Assembly: GCA_963837775.1 (NCBI GenBank)
Contig: CAWIOX010000014.1
Coordinates: 1 to 64,000 of the forward strand
Source: CAWIOX01 sp963837775
GTDB lineage: Bacteria > Pseudomonadota > Gammaproteobacteria > Burkholderiales > Burkholderiaceae_D
Direction of reading: 5' to 3'
DNA: 64,000 bases
The position numbers and the translations under genes were made by a program. Shown one piece after another: positions 35,467 to 46,123 of the stretch; positions within the stretch are counted from its first letter, which is position 1, and each line of letters begins with the position of its first letter. Below the pieces are notes generated by a model, which ran no database searches, was not told the origin of the DNA, and saw only the letters and a list, made by a program, of their open reading frames with translations.

Positions 35467-36588
35467 TTGACTGAGCTCCAATCGGACAGCCTGGCGGCGT
35501 GGATACGGCTGGAACAGACTACCGGCGTCGGGCCGGAGACCGCGCGCAAGTTGCTGGCGGCTTTCGGCCTGCCGGACAACATTTTTGCCGCCTCCTTTTC
35601 GGCGCTGCGCCAGATCGTCTCCGAGCGGGTCGCGCAGGCGCTGCTGGCCGATCCATCCGATGACACCCGCGCGCTGATCGACAAGACCCTGGCCTGGCTG
35701 CAGCAACCGGCCAACCATGTGCTGACCCTGGCCGATGCCGCTTATCCGCAAGCCTTGCTCGACATCGGCGACCCGCCGCTGATGCTGTATGCCAAAGGCC
35801 GGCTGGAACTGCTGTCGGCGCCGTCGCTGGCGGTGGTCGGCAGCCGCAATGCGACCGCACAGGGCATCGCCAACGCGGAACGGTTTTCCGAAGTGTTGAG
35901 CCAGGCCGGCCTGACCATCGTTTCCGGCATGGCGCTCGGCATCGACACCGCCGCCCATCAGGGCAGCTTGCGCGGCCCCGGCTCGACCATCGCGGTGATC
36001 GGCACCGGCGCCGACATCGTGTATCCGGCACGCAACCGCAGCCTCGCGCATAAAATCGCCGATAGCGGCTGCATCGTCAGCGAATACCCGCTGGGCATGC
36101 CTGCGATCGCGTCCAATTTCCCGCGCCGCAACCGCATCATCTCCGGCCTGGCGCGCGGCGTGCTGGTGATCGAGGCGGCGGCCCAGTCCGGTTCGCTGAT
36201 CACCGCCCGCATGGCCGCCGAGCAGGGACGCGAGGTGCTGGCGATACCCGGCTCGATCCATTCGCCGCTGGCCAAAGGCTGCCACCAGCTGATCAAGCAG
36301 GGCGCAAAACTGGTGGAGTCGGCCCAGGATGTGCTGGAAGAATTGCGTTTCAGCCACAGCGCTGCGCCGGTGGCTGGCGGCCAGCCGGCCGCCGCGCACA
36401 GCCCCAACCCGAAGGACCCGACCATCAGCCGCGTGCTCAATGCGATGGGTTTCGATCCGATCGATGCCGACACCCTGTCCGCGCGCAGCGGTTTCGATGC
36501 CGCGCTGCTCAGCACCCATTTATTGACGCTGGAACTGGATGGCTTGATAGAACGGCTGTCCGGCGGCGCCTACCGGCGACTGGGCTAA
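35467..36588 (+). CDS. dprA: DNA processing protein DprA
   Basis: This 373-residue protein protects incoming single-stranded DNA and loads RecA during transformation. It has an N-terminal SAM-like helical region, the Rossmann-type DprA core (LAVVGSRNATAQGIANAERF, SGMALGIDTAAHQGSL, NFPRRNRIISGLARGVLVIEAA, SGSLITARMA) and a C-terminal winged helix. The first codon is probably TTG at 35467, nine bases after the LysM stop. Confidence 0.95.
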   Translation: MTELQSDSLAAWIRLEQTTGVGPETARKLLAAFGLPDNIFAASFSALRQIVSERVAQALLADPSDDTRALIDKTLAWLQQPANHVLTLADAAYPQALLDIGDPPLMLYAKGRLELLSAPSLAVVGSRNATAQGIANAERFSEVLSQAGLTIVSGMALGIDTAAHQGSLRGPGSTIAVIGTGADIVYPARNRSLAHKIADSGCIVSEYPLGMPAIASNFPRRNRIISGLARGVLVIEAAAQSGSLITARMAAEQGREVLAIPGSIHSPLAKGCHQLIKQGAKLVESAQDVLEELRFSHSAAPVAGGQPAAAHSPNPKDPTISRVLNAMGFDPIDADTLSARSGFDAALLSTHLLTLELDGLIERLSGGAYRRLG

Positions 36589-36689
36589 TTACATGCAATT
36601 TCCGCCAAATCCCGTGAAATCCATCAATCATCGCTGTGCCGGCGCTGTTTCCGGTTGTGCGGCGGCGTGGTTAGCGCTACAGTAGCCCC

Positions 36690-37169
36690 ATGTTCGACGT
36701 CCTTGTCTATCTCTACGAAACTTATTATCGTCCGGATGCCTGCCCTGATACGGCGGCACTGGCCAGGAAACTGTCGGCTGTCGGTTTTGAAGAGGATGAA
36801 ATCTCGGAAGCGCTGGCCTGGCTCACGCGTCTGGCCGAATCGACCGGCACGCTCGCGGAACAGGACCCGCAACAGCAGGCCTTATCTTCGCCCGGCTTGC
36901 GCATTTATGTCGAGCAAGAGATGAATGCGCTCGGCGTCGCGGCGATCGGCTTGATCCAGTTTCTCGAATCGGCCAAGGTGCTGGACGCGGTGCAACGTGA
37001 AATCGTGATCGAACGCGCGCTGGCGGTCAATGAATCGCCGTTGTCGCTCGACAAGCTCAAGGTGATCGTGCTGATGATGCTGTGGAGCCAGGGCAAGGAG
37101 CCGGACGGGCTGATTTTCGATGAAGTGTTCCTGGACGATATGTCCCCCAAACAACGCCTGCTGCATTAA
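36690..37169 (+). CDS. smg: Smg/DUF494 family protein
   Basis: This 159-residue acidic helical protein starts MFDVLVYLYETYYRPDACPD, the hallmark of the Smg (DUF494) family. It typically lies between dprA and a topoisomerase gene, as here. The function is unknown; a link to DNA processing is guilt by position. Confidence 0.9.
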   Translation: MFDVLVYLYETYYRPDACPDTAALARKLSAVGFEEDEISEALAWLTRLAESTGTLAEQDPQQQALSSPGLRIYVEQEMNALGVAAIGLIQFLESAKVLDAVQREIVIERALAVNESPLSLDKLKVIVLMMLWSQGKEPDGLIFDEVFLDDMSPKQRLLH

Positions 37170-37326
37170 TCCCTGCATCATCGATTGATTCGCCTGCTTG
37201 CGGATTGTGCTGCAACACGCTTATCATTGGCCGCTTGACAATCCCGTTCCTTGTTATATTAGTGCGGTTTGCTGTTGAGCACGCCCGTGCAATGCTATCG
37301 CCAGACCCCATTTTGAGAATTTATCC

Positions 37327-39982
37327 ATGACCAAAACCCTCATCATCGCCGAGAAGCCCTCCGTCGCGAACGATATCGCGAAGACGCTCGGCGGCTTCAC
37401 CAAGCACGATGAGTACTTCGAATCCGACCAGTACGTGTTGTCCTCCGCGGTCGGCCACCTGCTCGAAATCGCGGTGCCGGAAGAATACGACGTCAAGCGC
37501 GGCAAATGGAGTTTCACCCATCTGCCGATGATTCCGCCGCATTTTGCGCTGAATCCGATCGCCAAGACCGAATCGCGCCTGAAGGTGCTCAACAAGCTGA
37601 TCAAGCGCAAGGATGTCAGCGCGCTGATCAATGCCTGCGATGCCGGGCGCGAAGGCGAGCTGATTTTCCGCCTGATCGCGCAACACGCAAAAGCCAAGCA
37701 GCCGATCCAGCGCCTGTGGCTGCAATCGATGACGCCGGGCGCGATCCGCGACGGCTTCACCCACCTGCGCAGCGACGAGGAAATGCTGCCGCTGGCCGAC
37801 GCCGCCCGTTGCCGCTCGGAAGCCGACTGGCTGATCGGCATCAACGGCACCCGCGCGATGACTGCGTTCAATTCGAAGGAGGGCGGTTTTTACCTGACCA
37901 CCGTGGGCCGGGTGCAGACCCCGACGCTGTCGATCGTGGTCGAGCGCGAAGAGAAGATCAAGAAATTCGTGCCGCGCGACTTCTGGGAAGTGCGCGCCGA
38001 ATTCGTCTGCGCGGCCGGCATCTACGAAGGCCGCTGGCTCGACACCCAGCACAAGAAGGATGAAACCGATCCGGAAAAACGCGCCGAACGGCTGTGGAGC
38101 AAGGCCGCCGCCGAATCGATCGTCGCCGCCTGCCGCGGCAAGCAAGGCAGCGGTCAGCGAAGAATCGAAGCCGACCACCTCGATGGCGCCGGCGCTGTTC
38201 GACCTGACCAGCCTGCAGCGCGAAGCCAACTCGCGCTTCGGCTTTTCGGCCAAGAACACGCTCGGCCTGGCGCAGGCGCTGTACGAAAAGCACAAGGTGC
38301 TGACTTACCCGCGGACCGATTCGCGCCATCTGCCGGAAGATTACCTGAACACCGTCAAGCAGGCGCTGGAGACGGTGGCGGAGAACAATAATTACCACCA
38401 GTTCGCCAAGCAGATTCTGGACAAGGGCTGGGTCAAGCCGAACAAGCGGATTTTCGACAATACCAAGATTTCGGATCACTTCGCGATCATCCCGACCACC
38501 CAGGCGCCGAAAAACCTGTCCGAACCGGAACAGAAGCTGTACGACCTGGTGACCAAGCGCTTCATGGCGGTGTTTTTCCCGGCCGCCGAGTTCCAGGTCA
38601 CCACCCGCTTTACCGAAGTCTCCGGCCACCAGTTCAAGACCGAAGGCAAGGTGATGACCAATCCCGGCTGGCTGGCGATCTACGGCAAGGAAACTGCCGA
38701 AAAAGACAGCGAAAACGCCGGCAATCTGGTGCCGGTCGCCAAGGGCGAAAAAGTCCTGACCGACAAGATCAGCGCCAACGGCCTGGTCACCAAGCCGCCG
38801 GCGCGCTACTCGGAAGCGACGCTGCTGTCGGCGATGGAAGGCGCCGGCAAGCTGCTCGACGACGAGGGGCTGCGCGAGGCGATGGCCGGCAAGGGCCTGG
38901 GCACGCCGGCCACCCGCGCCGCCATCATCGAGGGCCTGCTGACCGAGAAATACCTGCTGCGCGAAGGGCGCGAGATGATCCCGACCGCCAAGGCATTCCA
39001 GCTGATGACGCTGCTGCGCGGCCTCGGCGTGTCCGAGCTGACCTCGCCCGAGCTGACCGGCGAATGGGAATACAAGCTGTCGCAGATCGAAAAAGGCAAC
39101 ATCAGCCGCGACGAATTCATGCGCGAAATCGCGCAGATGACGCAAATCATCGTCAAGCGCGCGAAGGAATACAGCAACGACACGATCCCCGGCGATTACG
39201 CGACGCTGGTCACGCCGTGCCCGCATTGCGGCGGCGTGGTGAAGGAAAACTATCGCCGCTTCGCCTGCACCAAGTGCGAATTCTCGATGAGCAAAACCCC
39301 CGGCAGCCGCCAGTTCGAGGTGGCCGAGGTCGAGGAATTGCTGAAGAACCGCACCATCGGCCCGCTGCAAGGCTTCCGCTCCAAGATGGGGCGTCCGTTC
39401 GCCGCGATCCTGAAGATCGTGCCCGACGAAGAGCACAAGAATGTGAAGATGGAGTTCGACTTCGGCCAGAACGATGAAGGCGGCGAAGATGGCGAAGGGG
39501 TCGATTTCACCGGCCAGACGCCGCTCGGCGCCTGCCCGAAATGCGGCAGCGGCGTGTATGAGCTGGGCCTGGCCTATGTCTGCGAAAAGACCGTCGCCAA
39601 GCCGAAAGCCTGCGATTTCCGCAGCGGCAGCATCATTTTGCAGCAAGAGATCCTGCCGGAGCAGATGGCCAAGCTGCTGAATGACGGCAAGACCGACCTG
39701 TTGCCGGGCTTCATCTCGCAGCGCACCCGCCGCCCGTTCAAGGCTTTCCTGGTCAAGGGCAAGGACGGCAAGGTCAGCTTCGAGTTCGAAGAGCGCAAGG
39801 CCAAGGCGCCGGCCAAGGGCAAGGCGGCCAAGGTTGCGGCGGCCGATGGCGAGGCAACGGATGCGGTCGATGCCGAAGTCAAGAAACCCGCCGCTAAAAA
39901 GGCAGCCGCCAAGAAACCGGCGGTCAAGAAAGCCGCCGCCAAGCCTGCGGTGCGCAAGGCGGTCGCCAAGAAAACTGCCTGA
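37327..39982 (+). pseudogene. topB: DNA topoisomerase III, frameshifted
   Basis: This type IA topoisomerase has the TOPRIM start TLIIAEKPSVANDIAKTLGG, NACDAGREGELIFRLI and the active-site tyrosine in LTYPRTDSRHLPED (about residue 326). Two C-terminal zinc ribbons (CPHCGG...CTKCEF; CPKCGS) follow, then a Lys/Ala/Pro tail of about 55 residues resembling histone H1. One extra G at about 38151 (AGCGGTC for AGCGTC) splits the frame; without it there are 884 residues. The gene is otherwise perfect, so an error is likely. Confidence 0.9.
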
Positions 39983-40050
39983 CCCCGCGTCAGCTACCTG
40001 CCCGAGTCCTGCCGCCGCATCCTGTGCGGCGCTCAGGAAATTCTGAAAAC

Positions 40051-40132
40051 AAGGGGGTATGTGGCAAAACACTAGGCCTGCCGCATATATTTAAAGCCTT
40101 GTAAAATATGCTCCCCCGAGTATATTTCAGGC
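40051..40132 (-). repeat. dispersed intergenic repeat, copy F
   Basis: The most divergent copy: it keeps GGGGGTATGTGGCA at the left and CCCCCGAGTATATTTCAGG at the right but differs in the centre. It lies between the converging topB and ClC genes. Confidence 0.55.
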
Positions 40133-40148
40133 TCCGGAGCCGTGCCGC

Positions 40149-41468
40149 TTATGTCTGCGAACCCTGTTGCCGCGTCATTTCCAGCCGGCGCTGTTGTTCG
40201 TCATGCGCGGCCACGTCCGACAGCCGGATGTCTGGCGGCAGCGTGCGGTGCTTGCCGTGGCCGACGCGCTGCGCCTTGTAGATGCCGGTGTGTCCGGAAA
40301 ACAGATAGCTCATCACGCAGGCCAGGCCCGCATAGACGCCGATCTCGGCGCCGAACAGTTCCATCGCCATGATGGTGCAGGCCAGCGGCGTATTCGCGGC
40401 GCCGGCAAACACCGCCACGAAACCTAGTCCGGCCAGCAATGGAAACGGCAGCTGCAGCAGCGGCGCCAGCGCATTGCCGAGCACCGCGCCGATGTAGAAC
40501 AGCGGCGTCACTTCGCCGCCCTTGAAGCCGGACCCCAGCGATGTAATCGTGAACAGCATCTTGCCGGCAAAGTCCTGCAGCCCCAGCGGCTGCCGGAATG
40601 CTTCGACGATGGTCGGGATGCCGAGGCCGATATAGCGCTGGCTGCCCAGCCCCCACACCGCCAGCGCGACCACCACGCCGCCGAGCAGCGGCCGCAGCGG
40701 CGCATACGCGATATGCCGCTTCATCAGCGCCGACAGGCGGTGGGTGGCATTGGCAAACAGCATGCCGGTCAGGCCGAAGATTGCGCCGGCCGCCAGCGTC
40801 GCGCCCAGGGCCCAGGCGCTGACGTGCGGAATCGCGGCGATCGCATACGCGGTATGCTGCACGCCCCACAGCAGGCCGACCTGGTCGGCGATGATGGCCG
40901 CGACGAAGCACGGCAGGATCGCGTCGTAGCGCAGCCGCCCGATCGCCAGCACTTCCATCCCGAACACCGCGCCGGCGATCGGCGTGCCGAACACCGAAGA
41001 GAAGCCGGCGCTGATGCCGGCCATCAGCAGGATGCGGCGCTGCTCGCGGTTCAGATGGAACACATGGGTCAGCTGATCGGCCAGCGCGCCGCCCATCTGC
41101 ACCGCGGTGCCTTCGCGCCCGACCGACGCGCCGAACAGGTGCGAGATCAGGGTGCCGCCCAGCACCAGCGGCACCATGCGCAAGGGCACCACCTTTTTCG
41201 GGTCGTGGATTTCGTCGATCAGCAGATTGTTGCCGGCCTCGACGCTCTGGCCGACGCGCAGATAGATCCAGCCCACCGCGAAGCCGGCCAGCGGCAGCAG
41301 CCAGATGATCCAGCCGTGGGTCTCGCGCCAGTGCGTGACCCGCTCCAGCGCCAGCAGGAAAAACGCCGACGCCGATCCCGCCAGCGCCGCCACCAGCGCC
41401 GACAGCAGCAGCCATTTGCCGATGACGGGCAAGGCATCGAGTTGTTCCGGGCGTCTTGAGAGTTTCAT
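40149..41468 (-). CDS. ClC-type chloride channel/transporter
   Basis: This 439-residue membrane protein keeps the ClC selectivity motifs GREGTAVQMGGALAD and GxFxP-like regions (GSGFKGGEVTPLFYIGA), with about a dozen hydrophobic helices. It moves chloride or fluoride; which, and whether it is a channel or exchanger, cannot be read here. It follows the CDF gene by 16 bases on the same strand. The ATG at 41468 gives MKLSRRPEQLDALPV. Confidence 0.85.
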   Translation of the reverse strand: MKLSRRPEQLDALPVIGKWLLLSALVAALAGSASAFFLLALERVTHWRETHGWIIWLLPLAGFAVGWIYLRVGQSVEAGNNLLIDEIHDPKKVVPLRMVPLVLGGTLISHLFGASVGREGTAVQMGGALADQLTHVFHLNREQRRILLMAGISAGFSSVFGTPIAGAVFGMEVLAIGRLRYDAILPCFVAAIIADQVGLLWGVQHTAYAIAAIPHVSAWALGATLAAGAIFGLTGMLFANATHRLSALMKRHIAYAPLRPLLGGVVVALAVWGLGSQRYIGLGIPTIVEAFRQPLGLQDFAGKMLFTITSLGSGFKGGEVTPLFYIGAVLGNALAPLLQLPFPLLAGLGFVAVFAGAANTPLACTIMAMELFGAEIGVYAGLACVMSYLFSGHTGIYKAQRVGHGKHRTLPPDIRLSDVAAHDEQQRRLEMTRQQGSQT

Positions 41469-41484
41469 CGGGTTGTTGTCAGGT

Positions 41485-42406
41485 TCAGTCCTTGCCGGCC
41501 ACCACATCCGGCTCGAAGAAGCACCATCTGGCTTGCGGCCATTGCTGCTGGATGCTGGCTTCGACGACATTGATCGCATCGACCAGCGCGCGGTCCGACG
41601 GCTGCGGCTGCATCTTGGCCTGCACCGCGATCATCAGCTGTTCGCCCCACTGCAGCGTGATCAGGTTGATCACCTGCTCGACCTGCGGCTGGGCTTCGAT
41701 ATGCGCCCTGATCGCGGCTTGCACTTCGGGCGCGGCCGATTCGCCGGTGATCATCGCCTTCACCTCGCGCGTGACGAATATCGCGACCACCATCAGCAGC
41801 ACGCCGACCGCGATGGTGCCGATCGCATCCCACAGCGGATTGCCGGTCAGCACCGTCAGCAGCACCGCGACAAACGCGATCGCCAGCCCCAGCAGCGCGG
41901 CGATGTCTTCGCCGGCCACCACCATCAGTTCCGACTGGCGGGTTTCGCGGAACCAGCGGAAGAACGATTTGCCGTTCGAAATCTTGCGGATTTCCTTCAT
42001 TGCGCCATACAAGCGACAGCGCTTCCAGCAGCACCGAAATGCCCAGCACGCCGATCGCGATGGCCGGGTTATGCAGCGGCTCCGGATGGCTGAAATGCGC
42101 GATGCCCTGCATTACCGAAAACGCGCCGCCGAGGAAGAACAGCAGCAGCGCCACCATCATCGCCCAGAAATACACGACCCGGCCATAACCCATCGGATGC
42201 GCGGCATCGGCCGGCTTCTTGGCCTCCTTCAAGCCCAGCAGCAGGAACACCTGGTTGGTGCAGTCGGCCAGCGAATGGATGGATTCGGCCAGCATCGCGC
42301 CGGAACTGGTGATGATGGCGGCGATGAATTTGGCGATCGCGATGCCGCCATTCGCACCCAGCGCGTAGAAAATCGCCTTGGTGGAGCCTTCGGAGTTGGA
42401 TGACAT
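41485..42406 (-). pseudogene. cation diffusion facilitator (CDF) exporter, frameshifted
   Basis: The protein exports divalent metals against protons. It starts MSSNSEGSTKAIFYALGANG with the helix AESIHSLADCTNQVFLLLG and GYGRVVYFWAMMVALLLF, then breaks at about 42012. After one extra T is removed (CTTGTAT for CTGTAT) it continues YGAMKEIRKISNGKSFFRWF and GEDIAALLGLAIAF to 306 residues. The HxxxD-type metal site of helix 2 is seen in SIHSLAD and the second in GEDIAALLG. Confidence 0.8.
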
Positions 42407-42579
42407 GGTGGATGACAGGAATGAGGAAGCCACCACCTTAACGGCTTCAATGCAGCCATGCAAGTTCCATCATCGCTTGATCCGGCGCTGGCAAAGCAGC
42501 CCTGGCCCGGTCGCGCCACCGTGCCACCTTGCCTTGTGCTTTAGGCTACACTCGCTTTTTGCCCACACCTGTTGCCGCC

Positions 42580-43797
42580 ATGCCTACCGCTTCCCGCCCC
42601 GCCGAACTGAAAACCATCCTGATCGCCACCGGCCTGATCCTGACCATGGCGATGGGGGTGCGGCATGGCTTCGGCTTCTGGCTGCAGCCGATTTCGCAGG
42701 CGCAGGGCTGGACCCGCGAGACCTATTCGCTGGCGATGGCGCTGCAAAACCTGATGTGGGGCATCTTCGGCCCGTTCGCCGGGATGGCGGCCGACCGTTA
42801 CGGCACGCTGCGGGTGGTGATCGTCGGCGCGCTGCTGTATGCGGCCGGCCTGCTGTGGATGGCGCTGGTGAATGAACCGACGCTGTTCATCCTCGGCGCC
42901 GGCATCCTGATCGGCGGCGGGCTGGCCTGCACCGGATTCGGCGCGGTCAGCGGCATCATCGCGCGCATCGCGCCGGCCGAAAAACGCTCGATGGCGTTCG
43001 GCATTTCGGGCGCCGCCAGTTCCCTCGGGCAATTCATGATGATGCCGATCGAGCAGCAGATGATCTCCCACGCCGGCTGGCAAAATGCGTTTTACCTGCT
43101 GGCCGCGCTGGTGCTGCTGATCATGATTCCGATGGCGCTGCGCCTGCGCGAACCGCAGCATGCGGCATCCGACGAACCCCAGCAAAGCATCCTGGAGGCG
43201 ACCCGCGAAGCGTTCGCCTACCGTCCCTTCCTGTATCTGGTGGCCGGCTATTTCGTGTGCGGCTTCCAGCTGGTGTTCATCGGCGTGCACATGCCGGCCT
43301 ACCTGAAGGACAAGGGACTGCTCGACCCGAATGTGGCGGTGATCGCGCTGGCGCTGATCGGCCTGTTCAATATTTTCGGCTCGTTTGCGGCCGGCAAGCT
43401 GGGCGGCCGCTTTCCCAAGCGCTACCTGCTGTCGGGCATCTATCTGACCCGCGCGGTCGTCATCAGCCTGTTCCTGCTGGCGCCGCTGTCGCCGATCTCG
43501 GTCTACCTGTTCGCCAGCGTGATCGGCTTCCTGTGGCTGTCCACGGTGCCGCTGACCAATGGCGTGATCGCCGGCATCTTCGGGGTGCGCTACCTGTCGA
43601 TGCTGTCCGGTTTCGTGTTCCTGTCGCACCAGATCGGCAGCTTCCTGGGGGTCTGGCTGGGCGGTTTCCTGTTTACCACCCAGGGCAATTACGACACGGT
43701 CTGGATCATCACCATCGGGCTGGGCCTGTTCGCGGCGCTGATCAACCTGCCGATCAACGAGAAAGCCATTGCGCGGCTGCAGCCGGCCATGGCTTAG
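42580..43797 (+). CDS. MFS transporter, OFA-like
   Basis: This 405-residue protein has twelve hydrophobic helices and the MFS loop GMAADRYGTLRVVIVG. Opening with MGVRHGFGFWLQPISQAQGW is typical of monocarboxylate or oxalate/formate-type transporters. Substrate is unknown. A small membrane protein gene follows by 15 bases. Confidence 0.85.
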   Translation: MPTASRPAELKTILIATGLILTMAMGVRHGFGFWLQPISQAQGWTRETYSLAMALQNLMWGIFGPFAGMAADRYGTLRVVIVGALLYAAGLLWMALVNEPTLFILGAGILIGGGLACTGFGAVSGIIARIAPAEKRSMAFGISGAASSLGQFMMMPIEQQMISHAGWQNAFYLLAALVLLIMIPMALRLREPQHAASDEPQQSILEATREAFAYRPFLYLVAGYFVCGFQLVFIGVHMPAYLKDKGLLDPNVAVIALALIGLFNIFGSFAAGKLGGRFPKRYLLSGIYLTRAVVISLFLLAPLSPISVYLFASVIGFLWLSTVPLTNGVIAGIFGVRYLSMLSGFVFLSHQIGSFLGVWLGGFLFTTQGNYDTVWIITIGLGLFAALINLPINEKAIARLQPAMA

Positions 43798-43812
43798 CCG
43801 AAGCCGCCGCAG

Positions 43813-43941
43813 ATGAAACCACGCCTGAAGCGCCTGCTGTTCGGCCTCGCCGGCGCCGCGTTGCTGGCGCTGATCTTCATCGCCTACCTGCGCCCCGATT
43901 TCGCGCTCGATCTGGCGAACCGGATTTACCTGTGCTTTTAA
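43813..43941 (+). CDS. 42-residue single-span membrane protein
   Basis: The frame reads MKPRLKRLLFGLAGAALLAL and then IFIAYLRPDFALDLANRIYL, ending CF. A basic N-terminus precedes a single hydrophobic helix (about residues 8-26). It begins 15 bases after the MFS gene on the same strand, so it may be cotranscribed with it. Short single-helix proteins of this kind are often missed by annotation; its function is unknown. Confidence 0.5.
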   Translation: MKPRLKRLLFGLAGAALLALIFIAYLRPDFALDLANRIYLCF

Positions 43942-44207
43942 GCAAGCTTGGACTGCCGGCGGAAGTTCCAATGCTGCATCCGTTGCGTGACGCCTGATCT
44001 TCAGGCCGGAGCCGGACATCGCCGCAACGGCCCACCCCGCCGTTGACGCTGCAAATCGAGCAAAAATCGGTATCCGTTCCGCGTATTTTCATTTCCGCAA
44101 GTTCTGCATCCTCTCGGCTCAGAATATGCCCTATACTGAAATCGCACAAAAATAACAGCTGCCTTCCATTAACGTCGTTATCTCGACCGACTATTTGATA
44201 TTTTCTT

Positions 44208-44628
44208 ATGGACAACAGTGACTCGCTGCGGCACCAGTTAATTACAAGTCTCATCGCGCAGCACACTGAAACCGTCTCAGATGCTGCCGTTATCCTATGG
44301 GAGCAGATGGCGAACCAAACTCATTGCCATCGTCGGTGAAGCTGGTTTCAATGCGCTTTACGCCAGAAGCATATTCCTTAGCCAGACCGCATTTCCGTGG
44401 CTCGCTGCGTGCGTACTGCCAGCACAAGCCGATGACCGCTTCGCGGAACTGAAAAAGAGCCTTGAAGGGCAAGCCCCGGCACAAGCCAGCGCAGCAAACA
44501 GTCTGCTGCTGATCACTTTCACCGACATTCTGGTCTCGTTGATCGGCGATCAGTTAACGACCAATATTTTACATTCGGCCTGGGGCCATGATGCTTCGGA
44601 TAGGGTCGGCAAGGAGTTCAAAAAATGA
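44208..44628 (+). pseudogene. small protein coupled to the KaiC-like gene, frameshifted
   Basis: The frame starts MDNSDSLRHQLITSLIAQHT and breaks near 44310 where GCGAACCAAACTC has one extra A; it continues as KLIAIVGEAGFNALYARSIF through SQTAFPWLAACVLPAQADDRF to EFKK. Restored length is 139 residues. Its stop overlaps the KaiC-like start (ATGA at 44625). No family is recognised; the coupling suggests a partner of that ATPase. Confidence 0.6.
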
Positions 44629-46085
44629 GTAAAAAGGTAAGTATCCGTCGTCTGAAGACCGGCGTCCCCGGTCTGGACAACCTGCTGGGCGGAGGCCTGC
44701 CGGAATTCTCGTTCAACCTGATTGCGGGCACGCCCGGCAGCGGCAAGACAACGCTGGCTCACCAGCTGATGTTCTCGCTGGCCAAGCCGGATAATCGGGC
44801 GCTGTTCTTCACGGTACTCGGCGAGCCGGCCTTGAAGATGCTGCGCTATCAACAGCAATTTCCATTTTTTGATATCAATCAGGTCAATCAGTCGATCCGC
44901 TACGTCAACCTGTCTGAAGACCTGCTGGAGGGAGATTTTGACCGCGTGTTATCGCGCATTGCCGACGAAGTGAAAGCCTATGCGCCGAGCCTGGTGTTTG
45001 TCGATTCATTTCGATCTGTGATCCAGGCAGGAAATCAGAATGTGCAAGGGCCGTCCGATCTGCAGCGCTTCGTGCAGCAACTCGGCATGCAGATGACGAG
45101 CTGGCAGGCGACCACATTTCTCATCGGCGAGTATCTGGTGCCGGAGTCAGAGTCAAGCGCGGTGTTTACCGTGGCCGACGGCATTCTGTGGCTGTCGCAG
45201 AACATGCAGCGCAATTCGATGGTGCGCAAGATGCAGGTGGTCAAGATGCGGGGGCAAGCCCAGGCCTCGGGTTTGCATACGTTCCGGATTAGCGATGACG
45301 GCATTCAGGTGTTCCCGCGGGCGATTGTCGAGCCGGGCGCAGCGCTTGCGTCGGCAGTCAAGCTGCCTCCTGGGGGGCAGCGCGTTGCGATGGGCACGCC
45401 TGGCCTGGACGAGATGCTGGGCGGCGGCTTGCCGATGGGATATTCGATGCTGCTGGTCGGGCCATCCGGTTCCGGGAAAACCATCTTGGCGACGGACTTT
45501 CTGGCCGAAGGCGTGCGCCGGGGCGAACCCGGCGTGATCGCGGCGTTCGAGAAGAGCCCCAGCCAGCTGCTCAACAACAAGCTGCAAACGCTGGTCAAGG
45601 CCGGCCAGGTCGGGGTGATCAACACGCGCTCGCTGGATTTGTCGATCGATGAAACCTTGCATGATCTGATCGAAATGATTAATCGAATGCAGGCCAAGCG
45701 CGTCGTCATCGACTCCCTGTCCGGATTCGAGCTGGCGCTGGCGCCCGAGTTCAGCGAAGATTTTCGCGGATCGCTGTATCGGATGATTGCCCAGCTGACC
45801 GGCATGGGCGTGACCATACTGATGACGTCGGAACTGGAAGACCGCTACACCGATTTGCGCTTCAGTCCGTTTGGCAGCGCTTTTCTGGCCGACGCCATCA
45901 TCGTGCAGCGCTATGTCGAAATCGTCGGGGAATTCAAGCGCGTCATGTCGGTGGTGAAAGTCCGCGGCAGCCAGCACAGCAAGAGCATTCGATTGTTTGA
46001 CATTGGCGACGACGGCATCGTCATTGGCGACACCTTGTCTGAATACGCCGGCATCCTGTCGGGCCGGCCCACGGTCAGCCAGTAG
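44625..46085 (+). CDS. KaiC-like double RecA ATPase
   Basis: This 486-residue protein has two KaiC/RadA-type domains: Walker A GTPGSGKTT (about residue 35) and GPSGSGKT (about residue 279), with the KaiC-type start TGVPGLDNLLGGGLP repeated as MGTPGLDEMLGGGLP. The C-terminus RYVEIVGEFKRVMSVVKVRG is typical of KaiC. By eye, the KaiC phosphorylation residues Ser431/Thr432 align with Ala/Phe here, and the catalytic Glu pairs are partly changed. It sits between a small coupled gene and a hybrid kinase, so a signalling rather than clock role is likely. Confidence 0.85.
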   Translation: MSKKVSIRRLKTGVPGLDNLLGGGLPEFSFNLIAGTPGSGKTTLAHQLMFSLAKPDNRALFFTVLGEPALKMLRYQQQFPFFDINQVNQSIRYVNLSEDLLEGDFDRVLSRIADEVKAYAPSLVFVDSFRSVIQAGNQNVQGPSDLQRFVQQLGMQMTSWQATTFLIGEYLVPESESSAVFTVADGILWLSQNMQRNSMVRKMQVVKMRGQAQASGLHTFRISDDGIQVFPRAIVEPGAALASAVKLPPGGQRVAMGTPGLDEMLGGGLPMGYSMLLVGPSGSGKTILATDFLAEGVRRGEPGVIAAFEKSPSQLLNNKLQTLVKAGQVGVINTRSLDLSIDETLHDLIEMINRMQAKRVVIDSLSGFELALAPEFSEDFRGSLYRMIAQLTGMGVTILMTSELEDRYTDLRFSPFGSAFLADAIIVQRYVEIVGEFKRVMSVVKVRGSQHSKSIRLFDIGDDGIVIGDTLSEYAGILSGRPTVSQ

Positions 46086-46123
46086 CCGCAATGAACAGGT
46101 CATGGAAGCGGAAATGAACAAAA

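Noticed and set aside
34534..36519. 661-residue minus-strand frame opposite dprA and the LysM gene
   Set aside because: Rich in His, Gln, Arg and Gly as expected of an antisense shadow in GC-rich DNA; dprA on the plus strand is certain.
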